From Polynucleobacter sp. AM-26B4 (GTDB lineage: Bacteria; Pseudomonadota; Gammaproteobacteria; Burkholderiales; Burkholderiaceae): 64,000 nt of DNA. The stretch is taken from the NCBI RefSeq assembly GCF_018882285.1, contig NZ_JACVOT010000001.1:1-64000 (forward strand). Direction: 5' to 3'. Position numbers and translations under genes: made by a program. Below the pieces are notes generated by a model, which worked only from the letters and a program-made list of their open reading frames with translations, was not told the DNA's origin and made no database searches. This document shows positions 1 to 8,082 of the stretch, in pieces (within the stretch, counting starts at the first letter, position 1; every line of letters begins with the position of its first letter).

Positions 1-3000
1 CTGTGACTTTGACCAGCGCCAATGGTTACGCTGCTAGCACGACTCGTGCCGTAGGTACAAACGCTAGTGAGGTAGTTGCTACATCAGCCACCGGTACGGA
101 TGGCTTCTTGGCTAGCAACTATGACATTACTTATGTGTCTGGTAGCTTGAGCATCACAGCTCGTCCGATTAATATCACTGCAACATCAGGTCAGACTAAG
201 ATTTATGGCGATGCTGACCCAGTATTAACATATGCTGTTGAGGCAAATGGATCTGGTCGCGGATTATTCAATAACGATACATTTAGTGGTGCACTTTCCA
301 GAGCAAGTGGTGAGAATGTTGGCTCAACTTATGCCATCACTCAAGGCACTCTCAATAACACCAACTATGACATCACCTTAGTTTCAAATAACTTTGCAAT
401 CACACCAAGACCAATCAGTCTTGCAGTTGATGCAAAAGCAAAGACCTATGGCTCTAATGATCCAACGTTCACGGCAACCATAACATCGGGAAGCTTAGCC
501 ACAGTTGCTGTAAATGACAGCTTGGCTGATATCACCGGAACAATGACTCGTGCCGCTGGCAATAATGTTGGTCAATATGCCATCGCTCTGGGATTAGGGT
601 CAAAGGCATCTAACTATGATATTACCTACGCAGCCAATAACTTGACCATCAATAAAGCTCGCTTACGTGTAGTTGGTAGCAAAGCGTATAACGGACAAAT
701 TGAATTTGAGGCTGCAAACTTAACTGTTACTGGCGAAAATAATGAAACATTTGTGGTCACTGGTAACGCAACTATGCAGTCCAAGCATGTTCAAACTGAG
801 CAGGCATTGGCAAACGTGGTTGGCTTAACAATCTCAAATGGAAACAATAGCTCATTAAGTAACTATGAGAGCTTAGCTGTTGGCGATACAAAAGTAAGTG
901 TGACACCAAGGGTGGTGGATTTCACAGCCCCAACCATTAATAAAGTCTATGACGGTGGCTACACTTACACAGTAACTTCAGGTAATGCAAGAGACGCTCA
1001 GGGCAATTGCATGAGCGACTTGTGCCGCATGTCTCAAAACTTGGTCGGTGGTGATCAGGTTACCAATGCCACTATCATCTTCGCTGGAAATGATAAGAAC
1101 GTTGGTACAGGTAAGTTGGTTAATGTGACTGAGGTGACTATCAATGATGGCAATAATGGTAACAACTACGTCATCAACCGCACCAATGGCTTGATTGCAA
1201 GCAGTAGTAACAGCAACATTACCCAGGCACCATTAACTGTACAAGCTGTTAATGATGCTCGTTTATATGGCCAGGCTGATTCAAGTAATTTCGGTGGTGC
1301 CATCATCAATGGCTTTGTGGGTGGTGAGAGCTTTGGAACCCTAGGTAGTACGCTTACTATTCAGAGGTCCAATGCCACAGTCAATGATGCTGGAACATAT
1401 ACAGGCGTTTTAGTTCCTAGCATCACATCCAATACTGAAAATAATCTTGCTTTAGGAAACTACAGTATTTCACGTAGAAATGGTGATTACACCATTGTTC
1501 CAGCACAAACCTTGTTGGTGAAAGTATCGCAATCTCAAGCAACTACGTATGGTGATACACCGGCCTACAATATCACTGCTCAATACTTGTCTAGTGGTAG
1601 AGCTGTTATAAATTGCACTGGTTCAAGCTCATGTTCAGGACCAACCACGAATAATGGCGGTCCAATCACTATTTCAGATGTGCCAAATGGTTCTTCAGCG
1701 AGCTTTGCTGCATTTACTATTGGAGTTCAGGCGAGCGCAACTGACTATAGTAGCGCTGGAAGTCTCTCAGTCGGTGGTTATAACCTAACGTCAACAGATG
1801 TGACTACTTTTGGTAATAACTTCAGAGCGTTGACCTTGGTTGGTTCATTGACTATCAAGCCAAAAGAGATCTCAGCATCTTCATTGGGTATCCAAAGCGT
1901 GACTAAGGTCTATGACGGCACAACAAACATCAATAATGATTCAATCATTGATGTGAACAGAGCTCAGTCACAGGTTAGAGCTGGTGATCAAGTGGCAATA
2001 TCAGCCACAGGTTTATTTGCTAATAAGAACGTTGGTGTTAATAAATCTGTGACGATTGATGTCTCATTGAGTGGTCTTGATGCCAAAAACTACACATTAC
2101 CAATTGATAGTCAAACTCAACAAAGTAATGGCCGCTTTGTGAACAATATCGGAACAATTACTCAGCTAGATTCAGTTTCATGGGTTGGGGATAATAATGA
2201 CGGCCGATGGTCTAACTCAAGTAATTGGACCAATGGTGCTTTGCCTGATGGTAATAACGTTCGAACAGTGAATATCGGCGCTGGTAAAAATGTGATTTTT
2301 GATAGCGCCTTGGTTGGTCAGGTTGACAGCAATATTGTCAACAATGGTTCGATCATCTTTAATGGCGCTAACGATTTCACATTTAATAGCAATGTATCTG
2401 GAACGGGTTCAATTTCTCATAGCAACGTGGGTGTATTAACACTCTCTGGTAACAACGAATTTACTGGTGGTACTTATGTGGCTGGAACATCAAAATTAGT
2501 TGTTGCAAGCTCAACTGGATTGGGTTCAGGCACTTTGAATGTCAATGGCGGCTACTTGACCATTCAGCCAGGCATTACCTTATCTGGTAATTTGACTGTG
2601 AATGGCGCCATTAATTTGATGAGCGATGTATTCACCACCGGATCTCAAACATACAATGGCTCAGTCAGCATTCATGGTGGCGTTGATGAAGCAATTGACA
2701 TTTTCTCTGTAAGAACACTTTTTGATAATTTAAAGAATACGTACTCTGCACCAGAGACATTTATTAGTGGTACAGAGGTAGTGAAGGTCAGAAGAATCGG
2801 TTCAACAAATGGCTTGATTAACTTCAATGGCCAAGTAAAAGCTGTTGATAACGATGAGACCAAGAAGATTTCTTTGTATGTTGACGCTCCAGACGTAACA
2901 ATTAATCAGAATATTGGTGGTGATTTGGAATCTATTACTTCTGCTAATGCTTATTTGAGTAAAAAGTTTGGCCCTAATGACGAGTATTTCTATGACTTAA

Positions 3001-3899
3001 AGATTAATCAGTTGCCAAAAGTTAGCGAGACTTCCCCAGTAATCCGTGAGTTCTATCCAGTAAATCTATTAGGTACTATTCGCATCAATGCGGATATTCT
3101 GACTGCTGGATCGCAGCGTTATGGATCGGCTGTCATCGTTGGTGATAACGGAACTAATGGTTTAACAAGAAGTTTGATTTCTTTAGACCCATCCATTACC
3201 TTCGCATCGACTGTGGATGATGCTGTTGAGGGTCGTCATACATTGATTTCAAAAGCCATTTCAAATAGTTTGCCAAGTGCTAATGATCCTAAGCCATTTG
3301 TAGATTATCAAGATATTGTTGGTGGAGCTAAGAAGCTTTTAAGTGTTGAGACATTGATTGGCGTGAGAAATCCAATAGATATTGCTGGTAAGGTTGAGGT
3401 TGATCCTGATCCATTCCGTCGTTCAGGAACATTGATGATTCAAGATACGATTGCAACAACTGGTAATCAGACGCATTCTGCAAGCTCTTTAGTTCTTGGC
3501 GATGGGACTGCTAATCAGACAATGTTTATTACAAGCGATACTGGTAATGTGGTATTCAACATTGCCCCTCCAGTCAGTGATGGCGGCGTCTATGCACGAA
3601 GTGGCTCTCTAATTGTTAGGGATGACACTCCTGGTGGATCAATTACAGGTTTGTTGGGGCAGGGTAATGGTGAGTTCAAATCTAGCACTCAACCTGTAGC
3701 CTATGAGCGACCTGTAGCTACAGATACTTCTAGCTTTAATCTTCTTGCTAATATTAAAAACAGTTTATCTGACAGACCTTCAGATCTTGATTTAAATGAT
3801 GGAGTTGTTGGATCCGTTGATGTTGGAAACATGGAAGATGCCGGTGATGCTGCGAAATGTGATGTCAAGACGGACGATAACTGTAAGTTACCAATTTAA
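1..3899 (+). CDS. Large MBG/YDG-repeat exoprotein (filamentous haemagglutinin-like adhesin), 3' part
   Basis: The reading frame is open at the left edge, so this is the C-terminal ~1,298 residues of a larger secreted protein; the true start lies upstream. It is a chain of immunoglobulin-like MBG/YDG modules, each opening with an 'ITxRPI' or 'ITxAPL' type strand followed by a 'YG(D/S)xDP' or 'KVYDG' loop, at about residues 51, 133, 215, 305, 405, 500 and 620. Residues ~730-860 resemble autotransporter-associated beta-strand repeats (W..W..NW and LTLSGNN motifs). The protein is rich in Asn, Ser, Thr and Gly, is predicted to be a beta-solenoid, and has no C-terminal autotransporter barrel. This fits a TpsA-type two-partner-secretion substrate. 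The C-terminus carries two cysteines 8 residues apart, as in HMW1-like adhesins. The next genes encode TonB-ExbB-ExbD. An adhesive surface role is inferred from the family. Confidence 0.85.
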   Translation, partial: VTLTSANGYAASTTRAVGTNASEVVATSATGTDGFLASNYDITYVSGSLSITARPINITATSGQTKIYGDADPVLTYAVEANGSGRGLFNNDTFSGALSRASGENVGSTYAITQGTLNNTNYDITLVSNNFAITPRPISLAVDAKAKTYGSNDPTFTATITSGSLATVAVNDSLADITGTMTRAAGNNVGQYAIALGLGSKASNYDITYAANNLTINKARLRVVGSKAYNGQIEFEAANLTVTGENNETFVVTGNATMQSKHVQTEQALANVVGLTISNGNNSSLSNYESLAVGDTKVSVTPRVVDFTAPTINKVYDGGYTYTVTSGNARDAQGNCMSDLCRMSQNLVGGDQVTNATIIFAGNDKNVGTGKLVNVTEVTINDGNNGNNYVINRTNGLIASSSNSNITQAPLTVQAVNDARLYGQADSSNFGGAIINGFVGGESFGTLGSTLTIQRSNATVNDAGTYTGVLVPSITSNTENNLALGNYSISRRNGDYTIVPAQTLLVKVSQSQATTYGDTPAYNITAQYLSSGRAVINCTGSSSCSGPTTNNGGPITISDVPNGSSASFAAFTIGVQASATDYSSAGSLSVGGYNLTSTDVTTFGNNFRALTLVGSLTIKPKEISASSLGIQSVTKVYDGTTNINNDSIIDVNRAQSQVRAGDQVAISATGLFANKNVGVNKSVTIDVSLSGLDAKNYTLPIDSQTQQSNGRFVNNIGTITQLDSVSWVGDNNDGRWSNSSNWTNGALPDGNNVRTVNIGAGKNVIFDSALVGQVDSNIVNNGSIIFNGANDFTFNSNVSGTGSISHSNVGVLTLSGNNEFTGGTYVAGTSKLVVASSTGLGSGTLNVNGGYLTIQPGITLSGNLTVNGAINLMSDVFTTGSQTYNGSVSIHGGVDEAIDIFSVRTLFDNLKNTYSAPETFISGTEVVKVRRIGSTNGLINFNGQVKAVDNDETKKISLYVDAPDVTINQNIGGDLESITSANAYLSKKFGPNDEYFYDLKINQLPKVSETSPVIREFYPVNLLGTIRINADILTAGSQRYGSAVIVGDNGTNGLTRSLISLDPSITFASTVDDAVEGRHTLISKAISNSLPSANDPKPFVDYQDIVGGAKKLLSVETLIGVRNPIDIAGKVEVDPDPFRRSGTLMIQDTIATTGNQTHSASSLVLGDGTANQTMFITSDTGNVVFNIAPPVSDGGVYARSGSLIVRDDTPGGSITGLLGQGNGEFKSSTQPVAYERPVATDTSSFNLLANIKNSLSDRPSDLDLNDGVVGSVDVGNMEDAGDAAKCDVKTDDNCKLPI

Positions 3900-3946
3900 T
3901 GGCTAATACTTATATTCAGCATAAGTAAATTACCTATAATTTATAT

Positions 3947-4633
3947 ATGTCATATGCTTTATCAACTAGTTCAATTAACCATTTAGGGAATGGTGGGGCA
4001 GTTATTTCTTTTTCCATTAAGAATAAGGATGTCCAAAGAATTCTTGGTGTGGTGGTTGGTATTCACGCCTTTGTTTTCTTGATTGCTATCTTTGGTTTAC
4101 CTAGTTTTAAAGTGATTAAAAAGCCTGACATCACAATTGAGATTGGGGCTGCACCCGCAGCTTCTAGTGGTCCAGCCAATGTGGCAAAGCCAACACCTCC
4201 AGCAGCACCTAAAACCCCTCCGAAGGAAGCTGCTCAGCCGCTGGCTCAAGATCCCGCAAGTCCTGTTACTAAATCACAGCCACAAACAACCAGTGCGGCA
4301 CCTCCACCTGTAGCTAGTGCATCAGGTGGTCCAGCATCAGCCCCAACTGTCGATGCTGATTACAAAGCTTCTTATTTGCAAAATCCCAAGCCACCTTATC
4401 CGCCATTGGCATTTAGATTAAGGGCGGAAGGTAAAGTGATTTTGATCGCTGAGGTATTGCCGAATGGCCAGTCTGGCTCAGTGCAAATACTTGAAAGTAG
4501 TGGCAATGAAATGCTCGATAAATCAGCTTTGGAAACCGTGAAGAAATGGAGATTCACTCCAGCAAGAAAAGATGGGGTCATTGTGACCCAGGCAGTTCGC
4601 ATTCCAATCACATTCAGTTTAAAAAATCGTTAA
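3947..4633 (+). CDS. TonB-family energy transducer
   Basis: An inner-membrane protein that would carry proton-motive energy from ExbBD to an outer-membrane partner. It has a cytoplasmic N-terminus, one membrane anchor (about residues 31-52), a Pro/Ala/Ser-rich periplasmic spacer (~63-135) and a TonB C-terminal domain (~140-228) with the family-typical YPPLAF, 'EGKV' and 'VKKWRFTPA' signatures. The length of 228 residues is normal for TonB. The ATG is 47 bases after the adhesin stop and has no clear Shine-Dalgarno sequence; it is the only Met available before the anchor. ExbB and ExbD follow on the same strand with short spacing, so the three form an operon. The outer-membrane partner is not in the window; one possibility is the exporter of the adjacent adhesin. 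Confidence 0.9.
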   Translation: MSYALSTSSINHLGNGGAVISFSIKNKDVQRILGVVVGIHAFVFLIAIFGLPSFKVIKKPDITIEIGAAPAASSGPANVAKPTPPAAPKTPPKEAAQPLAQDPASPVTKSQPQTTSAAPPPVASASGGPASAPTVDADYKASYLQNPKPPYPPLAFRLRAEGKVILIAEVLPNGQSGSVQILESSGNEMLDKSALETVKKWRFTPARKDGVIVTQAVRIPITFSLKNR

Positions 4634-4650
4634 AAGTAAAAAAGGAAATC

Positions 4651-5292
4651 ATGGACTCATTCATTGTTCATTCTGTTTTAGCCATATTGGTTGCATTGTC
4701 AATTGCCACTTGGTCGATTGCCATCATCAAAATCAAACAACTTAAAAAAGTTGCTCTTGAGACAACTAACTTTACCCAGTCATTTTGGTCTGCAAAAGAT
4801 TGGAAAGCGGGTGAAGCAGTTACGTTCGAACATCAAGGTGATGTGGCCGCATTAGCTAAGCTAGGATTCAAAGAATTCAATGAATACATCAGTAATCCTG
4901 GTAGTCTTAAATTTGCTGGCGATGTACAAGAAGTGCTAGATCGACCAATGCGTCAAGAAATTCAAAGAATCTTACGTCGTCACGAACGTGGTCTAGCTGA
5001 ATTGGCTTCAATCGGTTCAACAGCACCGTTCATAGGTTTATTCGGAACAGTTTGGGGCATTATGAATGCCATGCAAACCATCAGCGCCACAGGTCAAGCC
5101 AGTATTGACGTTGTGGCTGGTCCAATTGGTGAAGCCTTGATTGCTACTGCGATTGGTATTGCAGCCGCTTTGCCAGCTGTTTTGTTCTATAACTACTTTC
5201 TACGCAAAATGAAGATTTGGGTTACCGAGTTAGATGGCTTTACTGAAGATTTTTTAAGACTCGCCACTCGTGAATCATCTAATAAAAAATAG
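4651..5292 (+). CDS. exbB: ExbB/TolQ/MotA-family proton channel subunit
   Basis: This is the stator-type subunit that, with ExbD, energises TonB. I place the start at the ATG 17 bases after the tonB stop, preceded by AAAGGAAATC, giving 213 residues; a longer in-frame version starting inside tonB would add 35 residues unlike any ExbB. It has three membrane segments (about 8-28, 120-142 and 160-182). The conserved block around residue 120, 'LASIGSTAPFIGLFGTVWGI', is the MotA_ExbB hallmark, and 'GPIGEALIATAIGIAAALPA' forms the third helix. The upstream cytoplasmic part is charged, as in the family. It is followed 8 bases later by exbD. Confidence 0.93.
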   Translation: MDSFIVHSVLAILVALSIATWSIAIIKIKQLKKVALETTNFTQSFWSAKDWKAGEAVTFEHQGDVAALAKLGFKEFNEYISNPGSLKFAGDVQEVLDRPMRQEIQRILRRHERGLAELASIGSTAPFIGLFGTVWGIMNAMQTISATGQASIDVVAGPIGEALIATAIGIAAALPAVLFYNYFLRKMKIWVTELDGFTEDFLRLATRESSNKK

Positions 5293-5300
5293 AGGCACTC

Positions 5301-5714
5301 ATGCAAACAAAAAACGGTTCTGATGATGCAATGATGGCTGAACTGAACGTCACGCCCTTGGTGGACGTGATGTTGGTTCTACTAATCATCTTCATTGTGA
5401 CGGCACCCATGATTGTGCCCCAGTCTATGAAGGTCAATTTACCTAAAACTCAGGCGGTATCTCAACAAGATAATGCTAAGAATGCTCAACTCATCGTTGA
5501 AGCTAATGGGCAAATTTCTCTGGAGGGGCAGCAAGTATCCGATAGGGATCTGGGTCAGCTTTTAAAGGACAAGTCATCGACGCCTCAGTTTCAGCTTCAG
5601 GTGAGTGCTGATAAAGCAGTTCCTTATGGTCGTGTCGCAGAGATCATGGCCATTGCTCAAGCCAATGGCGTGACCAAGATGTCTTTTGTGAGTGTGCCGG
5701 CTAGTAAGAAGTGA
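5301..5714 (+). CDS. exbD: ExbD/TolR-family biopolymer transport protein
   Basis: The partner of ExbB in the TonB energising complex. It is 137 residues long with a short cytoplasmic N-terminus, one membrane helix (~20-40) and a periplasmic domain. The helix carries the essential membrane Asp in the motif 'NVTPLVDVMLVLLIIFIV' (Asp22, equivalent to E. coli ExbD Asp25), which is the proton-carrying residue of the family. The ATG is preceded by AGAGGCACTC. No intrinsic terminator is visible in the 168 bases after the stop. Confidence 0.93.
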   Translation: MQTKNGSDDAMMAELNVTPLVDVMLVLLIIFIVTAPMIVPQSMKVNLPKTQAVSQQDNAKNAQLIVEANGQISLEGQQVSDRDLGQLLKDKSSTPQFQLQVSADKAVPYGRVAEIMAIAQANGVTKMSFVSVPASKK

Positions 5715-5845
5715 TTCGCAAGTTTTGCTTCTGTTATGTCTCATTTAATTCTAATAACTATAAGCTTGCTGCATAGCGTCATAAGCTATTGATTTAATTG
5801 ACTCTATAGCTAATTGCTAAAAATCCTACAAAGCCCTACATTGTT

Positions 5846-5871
5846 GATACTTCATTAAAAATGATGGTATC
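5846..5871 (+). promoter_or_regulatory. Small hairpin just upstream of the bactofilin ribosome-binding site
   Basis: GATAC (5846-5850) pairs with GTATC (5867-5871), and inside it TCATT pairs with AATGA around an AAA loop. The structure ends one base before the GAGGA ribosome-binding site of the bactofilin. The stem is AT-rich and imperfect, so any effect on translation is only inferred. The rest of the 168-base gap between exbD and this gene shows no recognisable feature. Confidence 0.25.
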
Positions 5872-5882
5872 GAGGACAAATT

Positions 5883-6335
5883 TTGGGGCTATTCAATAAA
5901 ACAAAAAAAATGAATTCATCGGACTCTTTAGAGTCCTTTGATACATTGATTGGTTCTGCCACCAGAATTGAAGGTCGCATGGTGGTGAATAAAAGCATTC
6001 GATTGGATGGAACGATCGAAGGATCAATTGAATCACCTCTAGATAATCAAGCCACTGTTGCGATTGGTCACACTGGTTTGGTTCATGGTGATGTTAGAGC
6101 ACATCGAGTGCTGGTTAACGGCCAAGTCGATGGAAACATCTATGCCCGTGAAAAATGCGAACTCCATGAAACATCCAAGGTCAAAGGTGATATTCACTAT
6201 GGCTTACTAGGCATTGAACATGGTGCTGAAATCTTGGGGCTCATGGTCAAGAAAATTGAAAACACTGGACAAATTGAAGAAGTCACTGAAGCCAAAGACT
6301 TATTGAGCCAAATCACATATCCATTCAAAAAATAA
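5883..6335 (+). CDS. Bactofilin (polymer-forming cytoskeletal protein)
   Basis: Bactofilins polymerise without nucleotide and scaffold cell-shape or envelope enzymes at the inner face of the membrane. The 150-residue protein has a short charged N-terminal tail and a right-handed beta-helix domain (~20-120) built from repeated short strands ending in Gly, such as 'IRLDGTIEGSI', 'LVHGDVRA' and 'VLVNGQVDGNIYA'. The start is TTG, because GAGGA lies 6 bases upstream of it; the next ATG, 9 codons in, has no ribosome-binding site. The C-terminal tail is Glu/Lys-rich. One base separates its stop from the next ATG, so the small HTH protein is probably co-translated. Confidence 0.9.
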   Translation: MGLFNKTKKMNSSDSLESFDTLIGSATRIEGRMVVNKSIRLDGTIEGSIESPLDNQATVAIGHTGLVHGDVRAHRVLVNGQVDGNIYAREKCELHETSKVKGDIHYGLLGIEHGAEILGLMVKKIENTGQIEEVTEAKDLLSQITYPFKK

Positions 6336-6336
6336 A

Positions 6337-6591
6337 ATGCTCCTGCCACAACACACTCAGCCATTACCAATCATCGATGGTGATAGTCTAAAAAAAGCCC
6401 GTACTGAAAAAAATCTCACTGAAGCTGAGTTGGCAAAAGAATGTGCCTTGGTCGCTAAGCACATCATTCAATTAGAAAATGGCGAGACCTCTAATTTCTT
6501 TTCTGCCCATCACAAAGTACAAGTGGCAAAAAAAGTAGGGCGTTATCTTGGTCTAGAAGAAGGCGATTTTCTAGATACGAGCTCTAGCTGA
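6337..6591 (+). CDS. Small helix-turn-helix protein, RodZ N-domain-like
   Basis: An 84-residue protein with a five-helix XRE/HTH_25-like fold: 'GDSLKKARTEKNLTEAELA' as helices 1-2 and 'VAKHIIQLENGE' as the recognition helix region. This resembles the cytoplasmic N-domain of RodZ, which binds MreB, but there is no membrane segment or periplasmic part. It starts one base after the bactofilin stop, which suggests translational coupling and a shared function in envelope shape. It could equally be a small DNA-binding regulator. I do not recognise a characterised family member. Confidence 0.7.
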   Translation: MLLPQHTQPLPIIDGDSLKKARTEKNLTEAELAKECALVAKHIIQLENGETSNFFSAHHKVQVAKKVGRYLGLEEGDFLDTSSS

Positions 6592-6612
6592 ACTTAATCA
6601 CTATTGATTTTT

Positions 6613-6641
6613 AAGCTCAAGTAAAAGTGTTACTTGAACTT
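6613..6641. terminator. Hairpin at the convergent junction of the HTH gene and the SAF oxidoreductase
   Basis: TCAAGTAA (6617-6624) pairs perfectly with TTACTTGA (6630-6637) around a 5-base loop, with AAG/CTT extending the stem beyond one mismatch. It spans the stop codon of the minus-strand gene and lies 21 bases after the plus-strand stop. Neither side has a strong T-run, so it is a plausible but weak bidirectional terminator or 3'-end protecting hairpin. Confidence 0.4.
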
Positions 6642-7967
6642 CGTTTCTAACTCTTGTCTGATCTTATAAGCGTGGGTATTGGTATCCACCGCCACATCAT
6701 CCCAACATAGTGATTGACCTTTTTTGACTGGGCGAACAACCTTGATGTCATGAGCCAAGCCTAAGGGAAGACCGCCCATCGCTACAGACTTGGTTGCTGG
6801 CAACAGCTTGCCCCAAACGGTATAACCACCTTCGCCATCCAATAGTTCACCAGGTTTGAGATCACGTTTAGCGGTGGCGACCACATCGGCATTCCAACAA
6901 TGAGCCACACCCGTGGCTTCTTTGCGCAAGGCAACGCTGGCCACTGATATACCTACTTCTAAACCAATCAAATGCCAACGCTTGTACAAAGTGAAATACC
7001 TGCCACTTGGATCAGTGTGCGCGTTGTATTCTTCAAAGCAATTCTTGATGTAATCGGTTTCTGCTTCAACAGTGACCCAAACACCCATGCGGATGTCATA
7101 AGGGATTTTTCTGCCATTGGCTTCTAATGAAGAGATCACTTCCACCATGCCTTTTTTCTCGAGCACGCCACCTTCAGAAATCGGACGTGTGACAAATGGA
7201 ATATCTTCAACGCTTGCAGGTGGGTAGAGCAGGCCATTACTAGGCACTGATAGTCCTGTGGCATTGGCCACAGCCGTGCTTTCAATCGATGGCTTTGAGC
7301 CATCCAGGAAACTATTGAACATCTTTGGATTGAGACCACCACGACTGGCTTGCTCAGGTGTTAAACCATAATTACCCCAAACAGTTTCTGGAGTGGATTC
7401 TGAAAAATGCGGCAACCATTTATGCCCACGACCAGCAGCCACCACCGGGAAGCCACAGGTTCTGGCCCAATCGACCAAGTCACAGATCAAAGCTGGTTGA
7501 TCACCAAACGCTAATGAATAAACAACCCCAGCTTCTTTGGCTTTCTGGGCCAATAAAGGACCACAAAACGCATCAGCTTCAACGGTCACGTTCACAACAT
7601 GCTTACCGTTGGCAAAGGCTAATAGGCAATGATCAACCGCAGCAATTGGATGTCCCGTGCATTCAACAATCACATTAATGGCAGGATGAGACACCAATGC
7701 TTGCCAGTCTTCAGAAATATGAGTTTGGCCTGTCTTGATTGCATCATCTAAAGATCTTGCGTTGGATTGTTCATCTTGCCAACCCACGCGCTCCAGATTC
7801 TTTTTAACGCCTGCAGGAGATAAATCGGCGATGCCCACCAATTGCACGCCTGGTGTTGTTGGTATCTGCGATAAATACATTGAACCAAATTTGCCAGCAC
7901 CAATCAAACCGACTTTGATACTTTTGTTATTAGCAGCTAATTCTTGTAATTGACGGTGCAAGCTCAT
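6630..7967 (-). CDS. NAD(P)-dependent oxidoreductase with C-terminal SAF domain
   Basis: 445 residues. The N-terminal Rossmann fold has the dinucleotide motif 'VGLIGAGKFGSMYL' at ~19, as in Gfo/Idh/MocA and homoserine-dehydrogenase-like enzymes, and a 'VIVECTGHP' strand near 110. The C-terminal ~90 residues form a SAF domain ('ATAKRDLKPGELLDGEGGY' and 'VVRPVKKGQSLCWDDV'), the module also seen in sialic acid synthases, FlgA and altronate dehydratase. Proteins of this architecture are often labelled homoserine-dehydrogenase-like or FlgA-like; their substrates are mostly unknown, with sugar-acid or polyol metabolism likely. It is a single-gene unit: a strong terminator precedes it and it converges on the HTH gene. 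AAAGAAG precedes its ATG. The substrate cannot be assigned. Confidence 0.85.
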   Translation of the reverse strand: MSLHRQLQELAANNKSIKVGLIGAGKFGSMYLSQIPTTPGVQLVGIADLSPAGVKKNLERVGWQDEQSNARSLDDAIKTGQTHISEDWQALVSHPAINVIVECTGHPIAAVDHCLLAFANGKHVVNVTVEADAFCGPLLAQKAKEAGVVYSLAFGDQPALICDLVDWARTCGFPVVAAGRGHKWLPHFSESTPETVWGNYGLTPEQASRGGLNPKMFNSFLDGSKPSIESTAVANATGLSVPSNGLLYPPASVEDIPFVTRPISEGGVLEKKGMVEVISSLEANGRKIPYDIRMGVWVTVEAETDYIKNCFEEYNAHTDPSGRYFTLYKRWHLIGLEVGISVASVALRKEATGVAHCWNADVVATAKRDLKPGELLDGEGGYTVWGKLLPATKSVAMGGLPLGLAHDIKVVRPVKKGQSLCWDDVAVDTNTHAYKIRQELETKFK

Positions 7968-7994
7968 GACAAACTTCTTTCAAATGATTCAAGT

Positions 7995-8027
7995 AAAAAA
8001 GCCATCTTATTTTAAAAAGATGGCTTT
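7995..8027 (-). terminator. Rho-independent terminator of the bolA/PPIase unit
   Basis: On the minus strand AAAGCCATCTT (8027-8017) pairs with AAGATGGCTTT (8008-7998), an 11-base perfect stem with an 8-base loop, and is followed by a run of Ts. It lies 56 bases after the PPIase stop and separates that unit from the SAF oxidoreductase. Confidence 0.85.
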
Positions 8028-8082
8028 GTACTTTTTTATTACGGTAGTAGGGCTTTAACTAAATAACTGTATAGCCTGGGGC

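Noticed and set aside
4546..4650. N-terminal extension of ExbB reaching into tonB
   Set aside because: The extra 35 residues are just another frame of tonB; the ATG at 4651 has a ribosome-binding site and the family N-terminus.
5715..5845. AGCTAT...ATAGCT inverted repeat in the gap after exbD as a terminator
   Set aside because: Only six A/T-rich pairs around a 16-base loop and no T-run.
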